64,000 bases of DNA from Acidobacteriota bacterium. Lineage in GTDB: Bacteria > Acidobacteriota > Terriglobia > Terriglobales > Acidobacteriaceae. The position numbers and the translations under genes were made by a program. Below the pieces are notes generated by a model, which saw only the letters and a list, made by a program, of their open reading frames with translations, did no database searches and was not told the DNA's origin. Shown one piece after another: positions 25,656 through 32,812 of this stretch. The number at the start of each line of letters is the position of its first letter. The first letter of the stretch is position 1. The DNA is taken from the NCBI GenBank assembly GCA_018268755.1, contig JAFDVW010000018.1, positions 121,096 to 185,095 of the forward strand, given 5' to 3'.

Positions 25656-26378
25656 ATGCCTTTCTTTCTAGTGCCAGCACTTTTCGTAGGCGGCGAGATC
25701 GTCGATTTGGTCGGCGAGACCGGGTTTGTCGCCAAAGCGGTCCTGCTTTCTCTAGCCGCGTTCAGCGTTATCTCCTGGGCCATTATTCTTTCCAAATGGG
25801 GTCTGTTGCGGCGGGCGCGGGTGCAAAGTGGACGCTTTGTGCGCGCTTTCCGCAAAGCGCAGCGCCTGCAGGACGTAGCGGCGGTGGCGGAACAATTCCG
25901 TCCCAGCCCGCTGGTGGGCATCTTTGAAGGCGGGTTTGAGGAATACCGCCGCCAGGTGAGCAGCAGCGGCGGCGTGCGCAATCTGGTTTCCATCCAGCGC
26001 GCGATGCAGATTGCCGCCTCGGAAGAGCTGACTCGCTTCGAGCGCAACATGCCGTGGCTGGCCATCACCGGCGCAGTCACCCCGTTCGTGGGACTTTTCG
26101 GAACGGTGTGGGGCATCATCGACGCCTTTCATGGTCTGGGCACGGCGGGAGGCGCCACCCTGCGCGCCGTGGCGCCGGGCATTTCGGAAGCGCTTATTAC
26201 CACCGCGGCCGGGCTGGTCGCCGCCATCCCTGCCGTCATTGCCTATAACCTGATTGGCGGCTCGGTGCGCGAATTCGCCGCCCGCGGCGATGACTTCGCA
26301 CTGGAAATGCTCAATGCCGTGGAGCGGCAGGGGCAGCCGGCGGCCCGCCCGGCGGAAGTTCCCGAGGTGCGACGGTAA
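25656..26378 (+). CDS. tolQ: TolQ / ExbB-type proton channel subunit
   Basis: This 240-residue inner-membrane protein of the MotA/TolQ/ExbB family forms the proton channel that energises the Tol-Pal system. The first membrane helix is [23 protein letters not shown], and a cytoplasmic loop of about 100 residues follows. Two helices come after [24 protein letters not shown] and [23 protein letters not shown], the characteristic pair with conserved Gly, Thr and Pro. It is followed by tolR with a one-base overlap, then tolA, tolB, pal and cpoB, so assignment to TolQ rather than ExbB rests on context. Confidence 0.93.
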   Translation: MPFFLVPALFVGGEIVDLVGETGFVAKAVLLSLAAFSVISWAIILSKWGLLRRARVQSGRFVRAFRKAQRLQDVAAVAEQFRPSPLVGIFEGGFEEYRRQVSSSGGVRNLVSIQRAMQIAASEELTRFERNMPWLAITGAVTPFVGLFGTVWGIIDAFHGLGTAGGATLRAVAPGISEALITTAAGLVAAIPAVIAYNLIGGSVREFAARGDDFALEMLNAVERQGQPAARPAEVPEVRR

Positions 26379-26803
26379 TGGCTTTCACCGCACCCAACGG
26401 ACGCACCCAATCTTCGCTCTCCGATATCAACATCACGCCCCTGGTGGACGTGGTGCTGGTGCTGCTCATCATCTTTATGGTCACCGCCCCGGTGCTGGAA
26501 TCCGGCATCGAGGTCAACGTTCCCAAGACCCGCACCGTGAAAGAGATCACCGAAGAGCGCATGGTGGTCACCATCAACAAGCAGCAGCGGGTGTTTCTGG
26601 GCAATGACGCGGTAAACATCAATGAAATCGCCGACAAGCTGCGGCAGAAGATCCGCGACCCTCAGCATCAAGCCATCTTTGTGCGCGCCGATGAGGATGT
26701 TCCCTTCGGCGCTTTTGCCACGGTGATGGATGCCGTGAAGCAGTCCGGCATCAGCAACGTCAGCATCGTCACCCAACCTATCCAATCTCATGGCAACCGC
26801 TGA
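26378..26803 (+). CDS. tolR: TolR / ExbD-type subunit
   Basis: This 141-residue bitopic membrane protein partners TolQ. It has a short cytoplasmic N-terminus, one transmembrane helix (ITPLVDVVLVLLIIFMVTAP) with the essential protonatable Asp in PLVDVVLVLL, and a periplasmic domain rich in charged strands (VVTINKQQRVFLGNDAVNIN, HQAIFVRADEDVPFGAFATV). The family end VSIVTQP is present. Its ATG uses the last base of the tolQ stop codon, and its own end overlaps the tolA-like gene by 14 bases, giving tight translational coupling. Confidence 0.92.
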   Translation: MAFTAPNGRTQSSLSDINITPLVDVVLVLLIIFMVTAPVLESGIEVNVPKTRTVKEITEERMVVTINKQQRVFLGNDAVNINEIADKLRQKIRDPQHQAIFVRADEDVPFGAFATVMDAVKQSGISNVSIVTQPIQSHGNR

Positions 26804-27569
26804 TATCTATCTGGAGCACGATCGCTGGGGCCGCAACCTGGCCTGGTCGGCGGCCCTGCATTTTGCGGTGGCCGGCGGCATCGTGCTCTTTGGCGTCATC
26901 GCTTCGGGCAGGACCGGCGATGGCTGGGGCGCGGGAGGCGGAGGCGACGCCATCGGCGTCACCATCACCAACTCCATTCCCTTGCCGGCGAAACCAGCCC
27001 CGGAAGAGAATGTGCTGGCCAACGAATCGAAGGGCATCACCCAATCCTTGCCCAAGCCGGTGGAAAAAGAGCCGGACGCCATCCCGATTCCAGACAAAGA
27101 AACGAAAAAGCAGCCCAAGACCCAGACCAGCGCCACCCAGCGCAAACCCGAGCCCAAAGCGGAGCCCAGCAACGATGTACCTTTTGGCCAAGGTGGGCCG
27201 GTCAGCGGGCCGTATGGCTCGTTCAGCGCAGGTGGGGCCAAGGGCGGATTCGGATTTACCGGCGGGGGCGGTGATTTCGGCAGCCGTTTTGCCTGGTACG
27301 TGCGCGTGGTGCAGCAGAAGGTCTCGGAAAACTGGCTGAAATACGAAATCGATCCGCGCATCGCGGAGGCCCGCCGCGTCTACCTTTCGTTCGACATCAG
27401 CCGCGACGGCCATCCCGGCAGCGTGCAGGTGGAACAATCCAGCGGCGTGCCTTCACTGGACCAGTCGGCGGTGCGCGCCATTCAGCGTATTGACACATTT
27501 GGTCCCCTGCCCCCGGATTACGCGGGAAATAAGGTATCCGTCGAGTTCTGGTTCGACTACAAGAAATAG
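26790..27569 (+). CDS. tolA: TolA/TonB-family energy-transducing protein
   Basis: This 259-residue protein links the TolQR motor to the outer membrane. An N-terminal membrane anchor (NLAWSAALHFAVAGGIVLFGVIA) is followed by a long Pro/Lys/Glu-rich periplasmic spacer (about 60-150; KPVEKEPDAIPIPDKETKKQ) and a Gly-rich stretch. The TonB-C-like domain occupies about 165-258: FAWYVRVVQQKVSENWLKYE, RRVYLSFDISRDGHPGSVQ and SGVPSLDQSAVRAIQRI. The C-terminal domain is TonB-like in sequence, but position between tolR and tolB makes TolA the functional match. It is shorter than enterobacterial TolA (about 420 residues), mainly in the spacer. Confidence 0.87.
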   Translation: MATADIYLEHDRWGRNLAWSAALHFAVAGGIVLFGVIASGRTGDGWGAGGGGDAIGVTITNSIPLPAKPAPEENVLANESKGITQSLPKPVEKEPDAIPIPDKETKKQPKTQTSATQRKPEPKAEPSNDVPFGQGGPVSGPYGSFSAGGAKGGFGFTGGGGDFGSRFAWYVRVVQQKVSENWLKYEIDPRIAEARRVYLSFDISRDGHPGSVQVEQSSGVPSLDQSAVRAIQRIDTFGPLPPDYAGNKVSVEFWFDYKK

Positions 27570-27602
27570 TAATGAGAAGTGGATTACTAAAGGATGTTGC
27601 TC

Positions 27603-29078
27603 ATGGCCCCTGTATTTATGCAGAAAAGATGTGGAATTCGTAACGGTGAAAGCAACTTGCCCTCACGGGTCGACCGTCATACGATAGAAGTAGAGTGTGC
27701 CGGGACCGCGGAAACACGGACCGGCGAGCGCCACTCGACATTTCAACTTTTGCTGAAGCGGCATGTTCTGGCCCTGTGCGCACTGCTCGCGCTGGCCGCT
27801 TCCTGCTTTGGGCAGGATTGGATCCGTACCGGCACCGGCTTGGGTGTAGAAAAAGTCCGGCTGGCGGTCGCGGATTTCAAGGCTTCCAATCAGGACCCGA
27901 AAAATGCCGAGTTGTTGAAGACATTCAACGACACGCTGTGGAACGACCTGGACAATGCCGGCATCTTCGACATGGTGTCGAAGAGCTTTTATCCGCTGAC
28001 GGTGGTGGGCGGCCCCACGGACATTAAGTTTGAGTCCTGGAATGTGCCTCCTCCGAATGCGGCCATGCTGGCTTTTGGCAACCTTGGGGTCAGCGGCGCG
28101 AATGTGGTGGTGCAGGGCTGGCTCTATGACGTGAAAAACATCGCCTCCCCGCAGGTGCTGGGCAAGCAATATTCGGACGCTGCCACCCCGGAGGCCGCGC
28201 GCACCATCGCGCACAAGTTTGCCAACGAGATTATCTTCCGCTTAGGCGGCGGCATCGCCGGCATCGCGGAAAGTAAGATTTATTTTGTCAGCAATCGCAC
28301 CGGGCACAAGGAAATCTGGGCCATGGATTACGACGGAGCCAACCAGCACGCGCTCACCAACCTGGGGACGATCTCGCTCTCGCCTCGCATCTCTCCCGAT
28401 GGCTCGCGCCTGGCCTTCAGTTCCCTGACCAAAGCAGGGTGGGAAATCCTGATGTACTCCATCGACCTGGGGCGGCTGGTGAGTTTCCCGCGCTATGGCG
28501 GCGTCAATCTCTCCCCGGCGTGGACCTCCGACGGCACCCGCCTGGCCTTCTCTTCTTCCCGCAGCGGCGATCCCGAAATTTACGTAGTCGACGCCTCCGG
28601 CAGCAATCTCAAGCGCATTACATCCTTTAAAGGGCCGGATGTCTCTCCGGTCTGGAACCGCAAGACCAGCGCCCAGATCGCCTGGGTGAGCGGACGCACC
28701 GGCCTGCCGCAGATCTACATCATGGACGCCGACGGCACCAACGTGCAGCGCATGACCGATCAGGGCTACGCGGTTTCGCCTTCCTGGTCGCCCAATGGGC
28801 AGTTCCTGGCCTTTTCCTGGATCCGCCACTATGGCCCGGGAGCGCCCGGTTCCCAGGATATCTACATCATGGACATTGCCAGCCAGCAATGGGTACAGCT
28901 GACCCATGACGGCGGCAAAAATGATTTTCCGTCCTGGTCGCCGGATGGCCGCCACATCATTTTCCAGTCCAACCGCACCGGCAGTTTGCAGATCTGGACC
29001 ATGCTGGCCGATGGGACTGGGCAAAAGCAATTAACGACTTCGGGAAGCAACACGCAACCGAACTGGAGTTGGCAGTAG
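27603..29078 (+). CDS. tolB: Tol-Pal system beta-propeller protein TolB
   Basis: TolB is the periplasmic partner of Pal and TolA. After a signal sequence (LLKRHVLALCALLALAASCF) comes the N-terminal domain (KVRLAVADFKASNQ, TFNDTLWNDLDNAGIFDMVS). A six-bladed propeller follows with WD40-like PD40 repeats: LSPRISPDGSRLAFSS, LSPAWTSDGTRLAFSS, SPSWSPNGQFLAFSW and FPSWSPDGRHIIFQSNR. The start is uncertain. ATG 27603 has AAGGA at 27589-27593 but leaves about 49 residues before the signal; TTG 27750 places the signal at the N-terminus and gives 442 residues, the usual size. The gene follows tolA by 33 bp. Confidence 0.92.
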   Translation: MAPVFMQKRCGIRNGESNLPSRVDRHTIEVECAGTAETRTGERHSTFQLLLKRHVLALCALLALAASCFGQDWIRTGTGLGVEKVRLAVADFKASNQDPKNAELLKTFNDTLWNDLDNAGIFDMVSKSFYPLTVVGGPTDIKFESWNVPPPNAAMLAFGNLGVSGANVVVQGWLYDVKNIASPQVLGKQYSDAATPEAARTIAHKFANEIIFRLGGGIAGIAESKIYFVSNRTGHKEIWAMDYDGANQHALTNLGTISLSPRISPDGSRLAFSSLTKAGWEILMYSIDLGRLVSFPRYGGVNLSPAWTSDGTRLAFSSSRSGDPEIYVVDASGSNLKRITSFKGPDVSPVWNRKTSAQIAWVSGRTGLPQIYIMDADGTNVQRMTDQGYAVSPSWSPNGQFLAFSWIRHYGPGAPGSQDIYIMDIASQQWVQLTHDGGKNDFPSWSPDGRHIIFQSNRTGSLQIWTMLADGTGQKQLTTSGSNTQPNWSWQ

Positions 29079-29208
29079 GTTTCTTATACTGGAAGGGCTT
29101 TATTTTTATACATAACGGGTCCGGGTGGAGTGGATCATCACCCGCTTATCAGCCGGCCTCGAGTTCACGTGCTACAGAGGTACGGCACGACATCCGCAGG
29201 GAGGGAGA

Positions 29209-29940
29209 ATGAAGCAGCGCAGATTGAAATGGATGACTCTGGTATTGGCCTTGGGCGCCATCATGGTTTTGGGTGCCTGTAAAAAGAAAGTGGCGCCGCC
29301 GCCACCACCACCGCCGCCACCACCGGCAGCTCCTACCGCATCACTGACGGCCAGCCCCAATACCGTAGAAAAGGGCCAGGCGGTCACTTTGACCTGGGAA
29401 ACGACCAATGCCACCGACGTCAGCATTGACGGCATCGGTTCGGTCCAGGCCAGCGGCTCGCAACAGGTAACACCCAGCGAGTCGACCACGTATCACCTCA
29501 CCGCCAAAGGAGCGGGAGGCAGCCAGGAAGCCACGGCCCGAGTCACGGTCAACGCGCCTCCACCGCCACCCCCCGCACCCTCGCCCACGGAAGAAGAGCT
29601 GTTCTCACGCAACGTGCAGGACATCTACTTCGACTATGACAAGGCGGATGTCCGCGCCGACCAGCAATCGGCCCTGCAGGGAGACATTGCCTTCCTGAAG
29701 GAGCACGCCGGCATCAGCTTCACCGTGGAAGGTCATTGCGATGAGCGTGGCTCCACGGAGTACAACCTGGCGCTGGGCGACAACCGCGCCAACGCGGTGA
29801 AGAGCGCTCTGGTCCAGGGCGGCATTTCCGCGGACCGCGTCAAAACGATCAGCTACGGCAAAGAAAAGCCATTCTGCAGCGAGTCCAGCGAAAGCTGCTG
29901 GCAGCAGAACCGCCGTGGCCATTTCGTGTACCAGAAGTAA
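29209..29940 (+). CDS. pal: Peptidoglycan-associated lipoprotein Pal with inserted Ig-like domain
   Basis: This 243-residue outer-membrane lipoprotein binds peptidoglycan. The signal peptide ends in lipobox VLGAC (Cys24). A polyproline run follows, then an unusual Ig-like domain of about 70 residues (ASLTASPNTVEKGQAVTLTW, STTYHLTAKGAGGSQEATAR). After a second Pro-rich linker comes the OmpA-C domain: QDIYFDYDKADVRADQQSAL, FTVEGHCDERGSTEYNLALG and NRANAVKSALV, with the DAP-contacting Asp/Arg residues. Pal of model species is about 170 residues and lacks the Ig-like insert. ATG 29209 follows GGGAGGGAG. A strong terminator closes the gene. Confidence 0.93.
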   Translation: MKQRRLKWMTLVLALGAIMVLGACKKKVAPPPPPPPPPPAAPTASLTASPNTVEKGQAVTLTWETTNATDVSIDGIGSVQASGSQQVTPSESTTYHLTAKGAGGSQEATARVTVNAPPPPPPAPSPTEEELFSRNVQDIYFDYDKADVRADQQSALQGDIAFLKEHAGISFTVEGHCDERGSTEYNLALGDNRANAVKSALVQGGISADRVKTISYGKEKPFCSESSESCWQQNRRGHFVYQK

Positions 29941-29947
29941 GTTGGAA

Positions 29948-29982
29948 CAGGGCGGGGCCGGGTGGCCCTGCCCTGGTTTTTC
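29948..29982 (+). terminator. Intrinsic terminator after pal
   Basis: CAGGGCGGGGCC (29948-29959) pairs over 12 positions (one G-U) with GGCCCTGCCCTG (29964-29975), followed by GTTTTTC. It would separate most cpoB transcription from the tol-pal operon. Confidence 0.9.
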
Positions 29983-30141
29983 GCTCGGTCCCTGGCTGTG
30001 GCGGCGAATCGGGGCGCGCGGAACCCCGCAAGATAACTGTGTCCTGACGCGCCATCCTGCACAATAGAATCTTTCGCGGAGAAGGGTTTTTCCGCCCATC
30101 TCCTGGTTTTGCTTTTCGCATCTTACGGTGAAGGAACCTTT

Positions 30142-30981
30142 ATGAACATGCGGCAACCTATCGGCGTGGCGGCGCTGGCTCTGGCGCTGACTCTGGGTAC
30201 GGCCCCGGCTTGGGGCGTGAGCAAAGAGATGGTGCAGTTGCAAACTTCGGTGGACAACCTGCAGAAGCAGGTGGCTCTGATGCAGCAGTCGCTCGACCAG
30301 AACATCGGCATCATCAAGAACCTGACCAATCAGAACACCGACACCATCAACCGCATGAGCACGGCGCTGGGCAATATGCAGACCGCCCTGCAAAAGCAGG
30401 AAGGCGACAGCAATGCCCGGGTCGACCAGGTCTCCGGACAGATCCAGGCCCTCAATGACAGCGTGGATGAACTCAAGGCCCGTCTGGCCAAGGTGACCAA
30501 ACAGCTGGAAGACATGCAGGCCGCGCAACAGACCTTATCCACGGCCCAGGCCCAGCAGCAGGCGCAACAACAGGCCCCACCGCCCGATGTGCTCTACAAC
30601 AATGCCCTGCGCGATTACAACGCGGCCAAATATGACCTAGCCACCCAGGAATTCTCCGACTACATCAAGTTCTATCCCAACACCGATCTGGCGGGAAATT
30701 CGCACTTTTACCTGGCCGACATCGAATTCCGGCAGGGCAACTACGAAGCTGCGGTGAAGGACTACGACCAGGTATTGCAGGACTTCCCCACCGGCAACAA
30801 AGCTCCGGCGGCGCAGTTAAAGAAGGCTTTCGCGTTGATTGAGCTGGGACAGAAAGATGACGGTATTGCGGAACTGCGGCACCTCATCCAGCGCTATCCC
30901 AAATCCAATGAAGCTTTGCAGGCCAAGGAGCGGTTGCGCAAACTGGGCGTCTCCGCCACCGCTGCGCGAAAAGGCCAATAA
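30142..30981 (+). CDS. cpoB: Tol-Pal cell-division coordinator CpoB (YbgF)
   Basis: CpoB couples Tol-Pal to peptidoglycan synthesis during division. The 279-residue product has a signal peptide (GVAALALALTLGTAPAWG) and a long trimeric coiled coil (about 25-135; MVQLQTSVDNLQKQVALMQQ, VDELKARLAKVTKQLEDMQA). A Gln/Ala linker and three TPR-like repeats typical of YbgF follow (VLYNNALRDYNAAKYDLATQ, AGNSHFYLADIEFRQGNYEA, PAAQLKKAFALIELGQKDDG). ATG 30142 follows GAAGGA. It has its own TAGAAT -10-like box near 30064 and follows the pal terminator, so it can be transcribed separately. It ends four bases from a convergent gene. Confidence 0.92.
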   Translation: MNMRQPIGVAALALALTLGTAPAWGVSKEMVQLQTSVDNLQKQVALMQQSLDQNIGIIKNLTNQNTDTINRMSTALGNMQTALQKQEGDSNARVDQVSGQIQALNDSVDELKARLAKVTKQLEDMQAAQQTLSTAQAQQQAQQQAPPPDVLYNNALRDYNAAKYDLATQEFSDYIKFYPNTDLAGNSHFYLADIEFRQGNYEAAVKDYDQVLQDFPTGNKAPAAQLKKAFALIELGQKDDGIAELRHLIQRYPKSNEALQAKERLRKLGVSATAARKGQ

Positions 30982-30985
30982 CCCC

Positions 30986-31321
30986 TCACTCTTCGCGGGG
31001 CTGGCCGGAGACCGGCAACGCCAGCCCCCGCAAGCAATAACGGATTTCCCGGCTGATCTCGGTAATTCGCATTCCTTCCGCCGCCATGAGCTTGCAGGAG
31101 AGTGCGGCGCGCGCAGCAGAACCCTCTCCCTGATCGAACACCACCCGGCAATACTGGCAATCCTCATTCCAGCAAAAACGTCCTAAGGCCACGGGTTCCG
31201 GTTGCAAATATTGGAAGCACCGCAGGAGTGTGTTGTTTTCCGGAACGGGATATTCCCGCCCCAGTATCTGAATTTTGACCAGACGGGTAAAGGGGCGAAA
31301 GAGTGGTCCCGGAGAAGCCAT
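30986..31321 (-). CDS. Small 2Fe-2S ferredoxin-like protein
   Basis: This 111-residue protein has the plant-type ferredoxin cysteine pattern C-x4-C-x2-C in FCWNEDCQYCRVVF, followed about 20 residues later by the fourth Cys in ALSCKLMAAEGMRI. The N-terminal strand VKIQILGREYPVPENNTLLR matches the beginning of the ubiquitin-like ferredoxin fold. It is therefore likely a small cytoplasmic electron carrier or a cluster-binding subunit. A TAGAAT box (complement of 31331-31336) lies nine bases from the ATG, so the mRNA may be leaderless. It is convergent with cpoB and next to the 2-oxoacid:ferredoxin oxidoreductase genes, which need a ferredoxin; that link is inference. Confidence 0.72.
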   Translation of the reverse strand: MASPGPLFRPFTRLVKIQILGREYPVPENNTLLRCFQYLQPEPVALGRFCWNEDCQYCRVVFDQGEGSAARAALSCKLMAAEGMRITEISREIRYCLRGLALPVSGQPREE

Positions 31322-31479
31322 GCTGAGTGAATTCTAAGATCAGGCCGGGAAAACTCGAGCAAACGAAGGTCGCTGTACGCTGGAACCAGCCATTCTGGAA
31401 AAGATTTCTGCCGGCTACAGGATAATTCCGCTTTGCCAGCGCAGGGTTTCGGCGTACTCTGTGCCCTGGAGGGTGCCTC

Positions 31480-31686
31480 ATGAACAATCAGTTCGATCAG
31501 GATCGAGCCAAGGGTGCCGTGGAACCCGATGACCGTTCCCAGGATGGCAACAACTCCCTGCGTGGACAATTGGGACATCGCGACCAGGATCCTCGCATCA
31601 AGGCCTACGACACCGATTTCCCTGAGCCGGGTGAAAACCCAGAGCACAGCGGCAGCCAGACCGATCGGCACACGGATGTAGCCTGA
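31480..31686 (+). CDS. Small hydrophilic protein of unknown function
   Basis: This 68-residue ORF has a good ribosome site (GGAGGG at 31468-31473) and ATG at suitable distance. The product is strongly charged and polar, with no hydrophobic stretch: it contains MNNQFDQDRAKGAVEPDDRS, RGQLGHRDQDPRIKAYDTDF and a Ser/Asp/His-rich tail. Such composition suggests an intrinsically disordered or stress-related small protein, but I recognise no family. A strong terminator lies 35 bp downstream. The longer opposite-strand frame here has no start logic. Confidence 0.5.
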   Translation: MNNQFDQDRAKGAVEPDDRSQDGNNSLRGQLGHRDQDPRIKAYDTDFPEPGENPEHSGSQTDRHTDVA

Positions 31687-31720
31687 GGACAATCCTTCCG
31701 CGCGCCAACGCAGACATAAA

Positions 31721-31752
31721 AAAGGCCCCTTTCCAAGGGGCCTTTCGTTTTT
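31721..31752. terminator. Bidirectional terminator between the small ORF and korB
   Basis: A perfect 11-bp stem AAAGGCCCCTT / AAGGGGCCTTT (31721-31731 and 31735-31745) is flanked by an A-tract on the left and CGTTTTT on the right. It can therefore stop transcription from both strands. Confidence 0.92.
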
Positions 31753-31764
31753 CCTGCCGCCAAT

Positions 31765-32811
31765 CTAACGTAGTTCTTCCATCACCTGCTCCAGCACTTC
31801 CCGGCTGGGACGAGTGACCGATTCCGGCAGCGTGGCCAGCGGCTTGTCGGTCATATTGAGCAGATCGACGAAGCTCGGGGTCTGGGTGTTGATGTAGAAG
31901 ACCCCGGTGAGCACTTCCCCTTTGGCGTGGGCTTCGCTCAGCCGTTGCACCGCTTTGATCCGGTCGGTGGGGTCAAAGCTGTCTTCCAGCTTGCGCAGGC
32001 GCAGGCTGGAGCCGTCGTGCATGGTGACTTCCACCGTGGTTCCCGGGTCGTATTCCACGGTGATGTCCTCGAAAGACGGCACGAAGCTGATGTCCTGGAT
32101 GGGCTCCTCGTGGTCTTTCATGTACTTGTAGGACTTGGTGGAGCCGTCGTGGTCATTGAAGGTCACGCAGGGAGAAATCACGTCCAGCATGACCGTGCCG
32201 CGGTGGGCGATGGCGGCCTTCAGCATGGAATGCAGCTGCTTCTTGTCGCCGGAGAAAGAACGTCCCACGAAAGTCGCGCCCAGCGAAATGGCCAGCGCAC
32301 AGGTATCGACCGGAGGCAGATCGTTGATGACGCCGGTCTTGAGCTTGGAGCCCAGGTCGGCGGTGGCGGAGAACTGCCCTTTGGTGAGTCCGTACACCCC
32401 GTTGTCTTCGATGATGTAGATCATCGGCAGATTGCGGCGCATCAGGTGCACAAATTGTCCCATGCCGATGGAGGCGGTATCCCCGTCGCCGCTGACGCCG
32501 ATGGCGTGCAAATCGCGATTGGCCAGTATGGCGCCGGTGGCCACCGAAGGCATGCGGCCGTGCACCGAGTTGAAGCTGTGCGACCGGCTCATGAAGTAGG
32601 CCGGGGTCTTGGAAGAGCAGCCGATGCCGCTCAGCTTGGCTACCCGCTCGGGCTTGACGCCCATTTCAAACATGGCGTCGATGATGCGCTCGGAGATCGC
32701 GTTGTGGCCGCAACCGGCGCACAACGTGGTCTTGCCGCCACGATAGTCAATGACGTTGAGGCCGATGCGGTTCACTTTCGGGGCCGGTGTGGGCGTGGTG
32801 GTCGTCGACAT
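31765..32811 (-). CDS. korB: 2-oxoacid:ferredoxin oxidoreductase, beta subunit
   Basis: This is the thiamine-diphosphate subunit of an enzyme that oxidatively decarboxylates a 2-oxoacid (typically 2-oxoglutarate) to acyl-CoA and reduces ferredoxin. The 348-residue product shows the cluster cysteines LCAGCGHNAIS, SGIGCSSKTP and VISPCVTFN, and the ThDP-Mg motif ending in GVSGDGDTASIGMGQFVHLM with later NN-type residues (IIEDNGVYGLTKGQ). A 100-residue C-terminal extension is typical for actinobacterial/acidobacterial KorB. The gene starts two bases after the korA stop. 2-Oxoglutarate is the likeliest substrate by family, not proven. Confidence 0.9.
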   Translation of the reverse strand: MSTTTTPTPAPKVNRIGLNVIDYRGGKTTLCAGCGHNAISERIIDAMFEMGVKPERVAKLSGIGCSSKTPAYFMSRSHSFNSVHGRMPSVATGAILANRDLHAIGVSGDGDTASIGMGQFVHLMRRNLPMIYIIEDNGVYGLTKGQFSATADLGSKLKTGVINDLPPVDTCALAISLGATFVGRSFSGDKKQLHSMLKAAIAHRGTVMLDVISPCVTFNDHDGSTKSYKYMKDHEEPIQDISFVPSFEDITVEYDPGTTVEVTMHDGSSLRLRKLEDSFDPTDRIKAVQRLSEAHAKGEVLTGVFYINTQTPSFVDLLNMTDKPLATLPESVTRPSREVLEQVMEELR

Positions 32812-32812
32812 C

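Noticed and set aside
31183-31692. 169-codon minus-strand frame over the small polar ORF and the 2Fe-2S gene
   Set aside because: It overlaps the 2Fe-2S gene in another frame, lacks a ribosome site and crosses two regulatory spacers.
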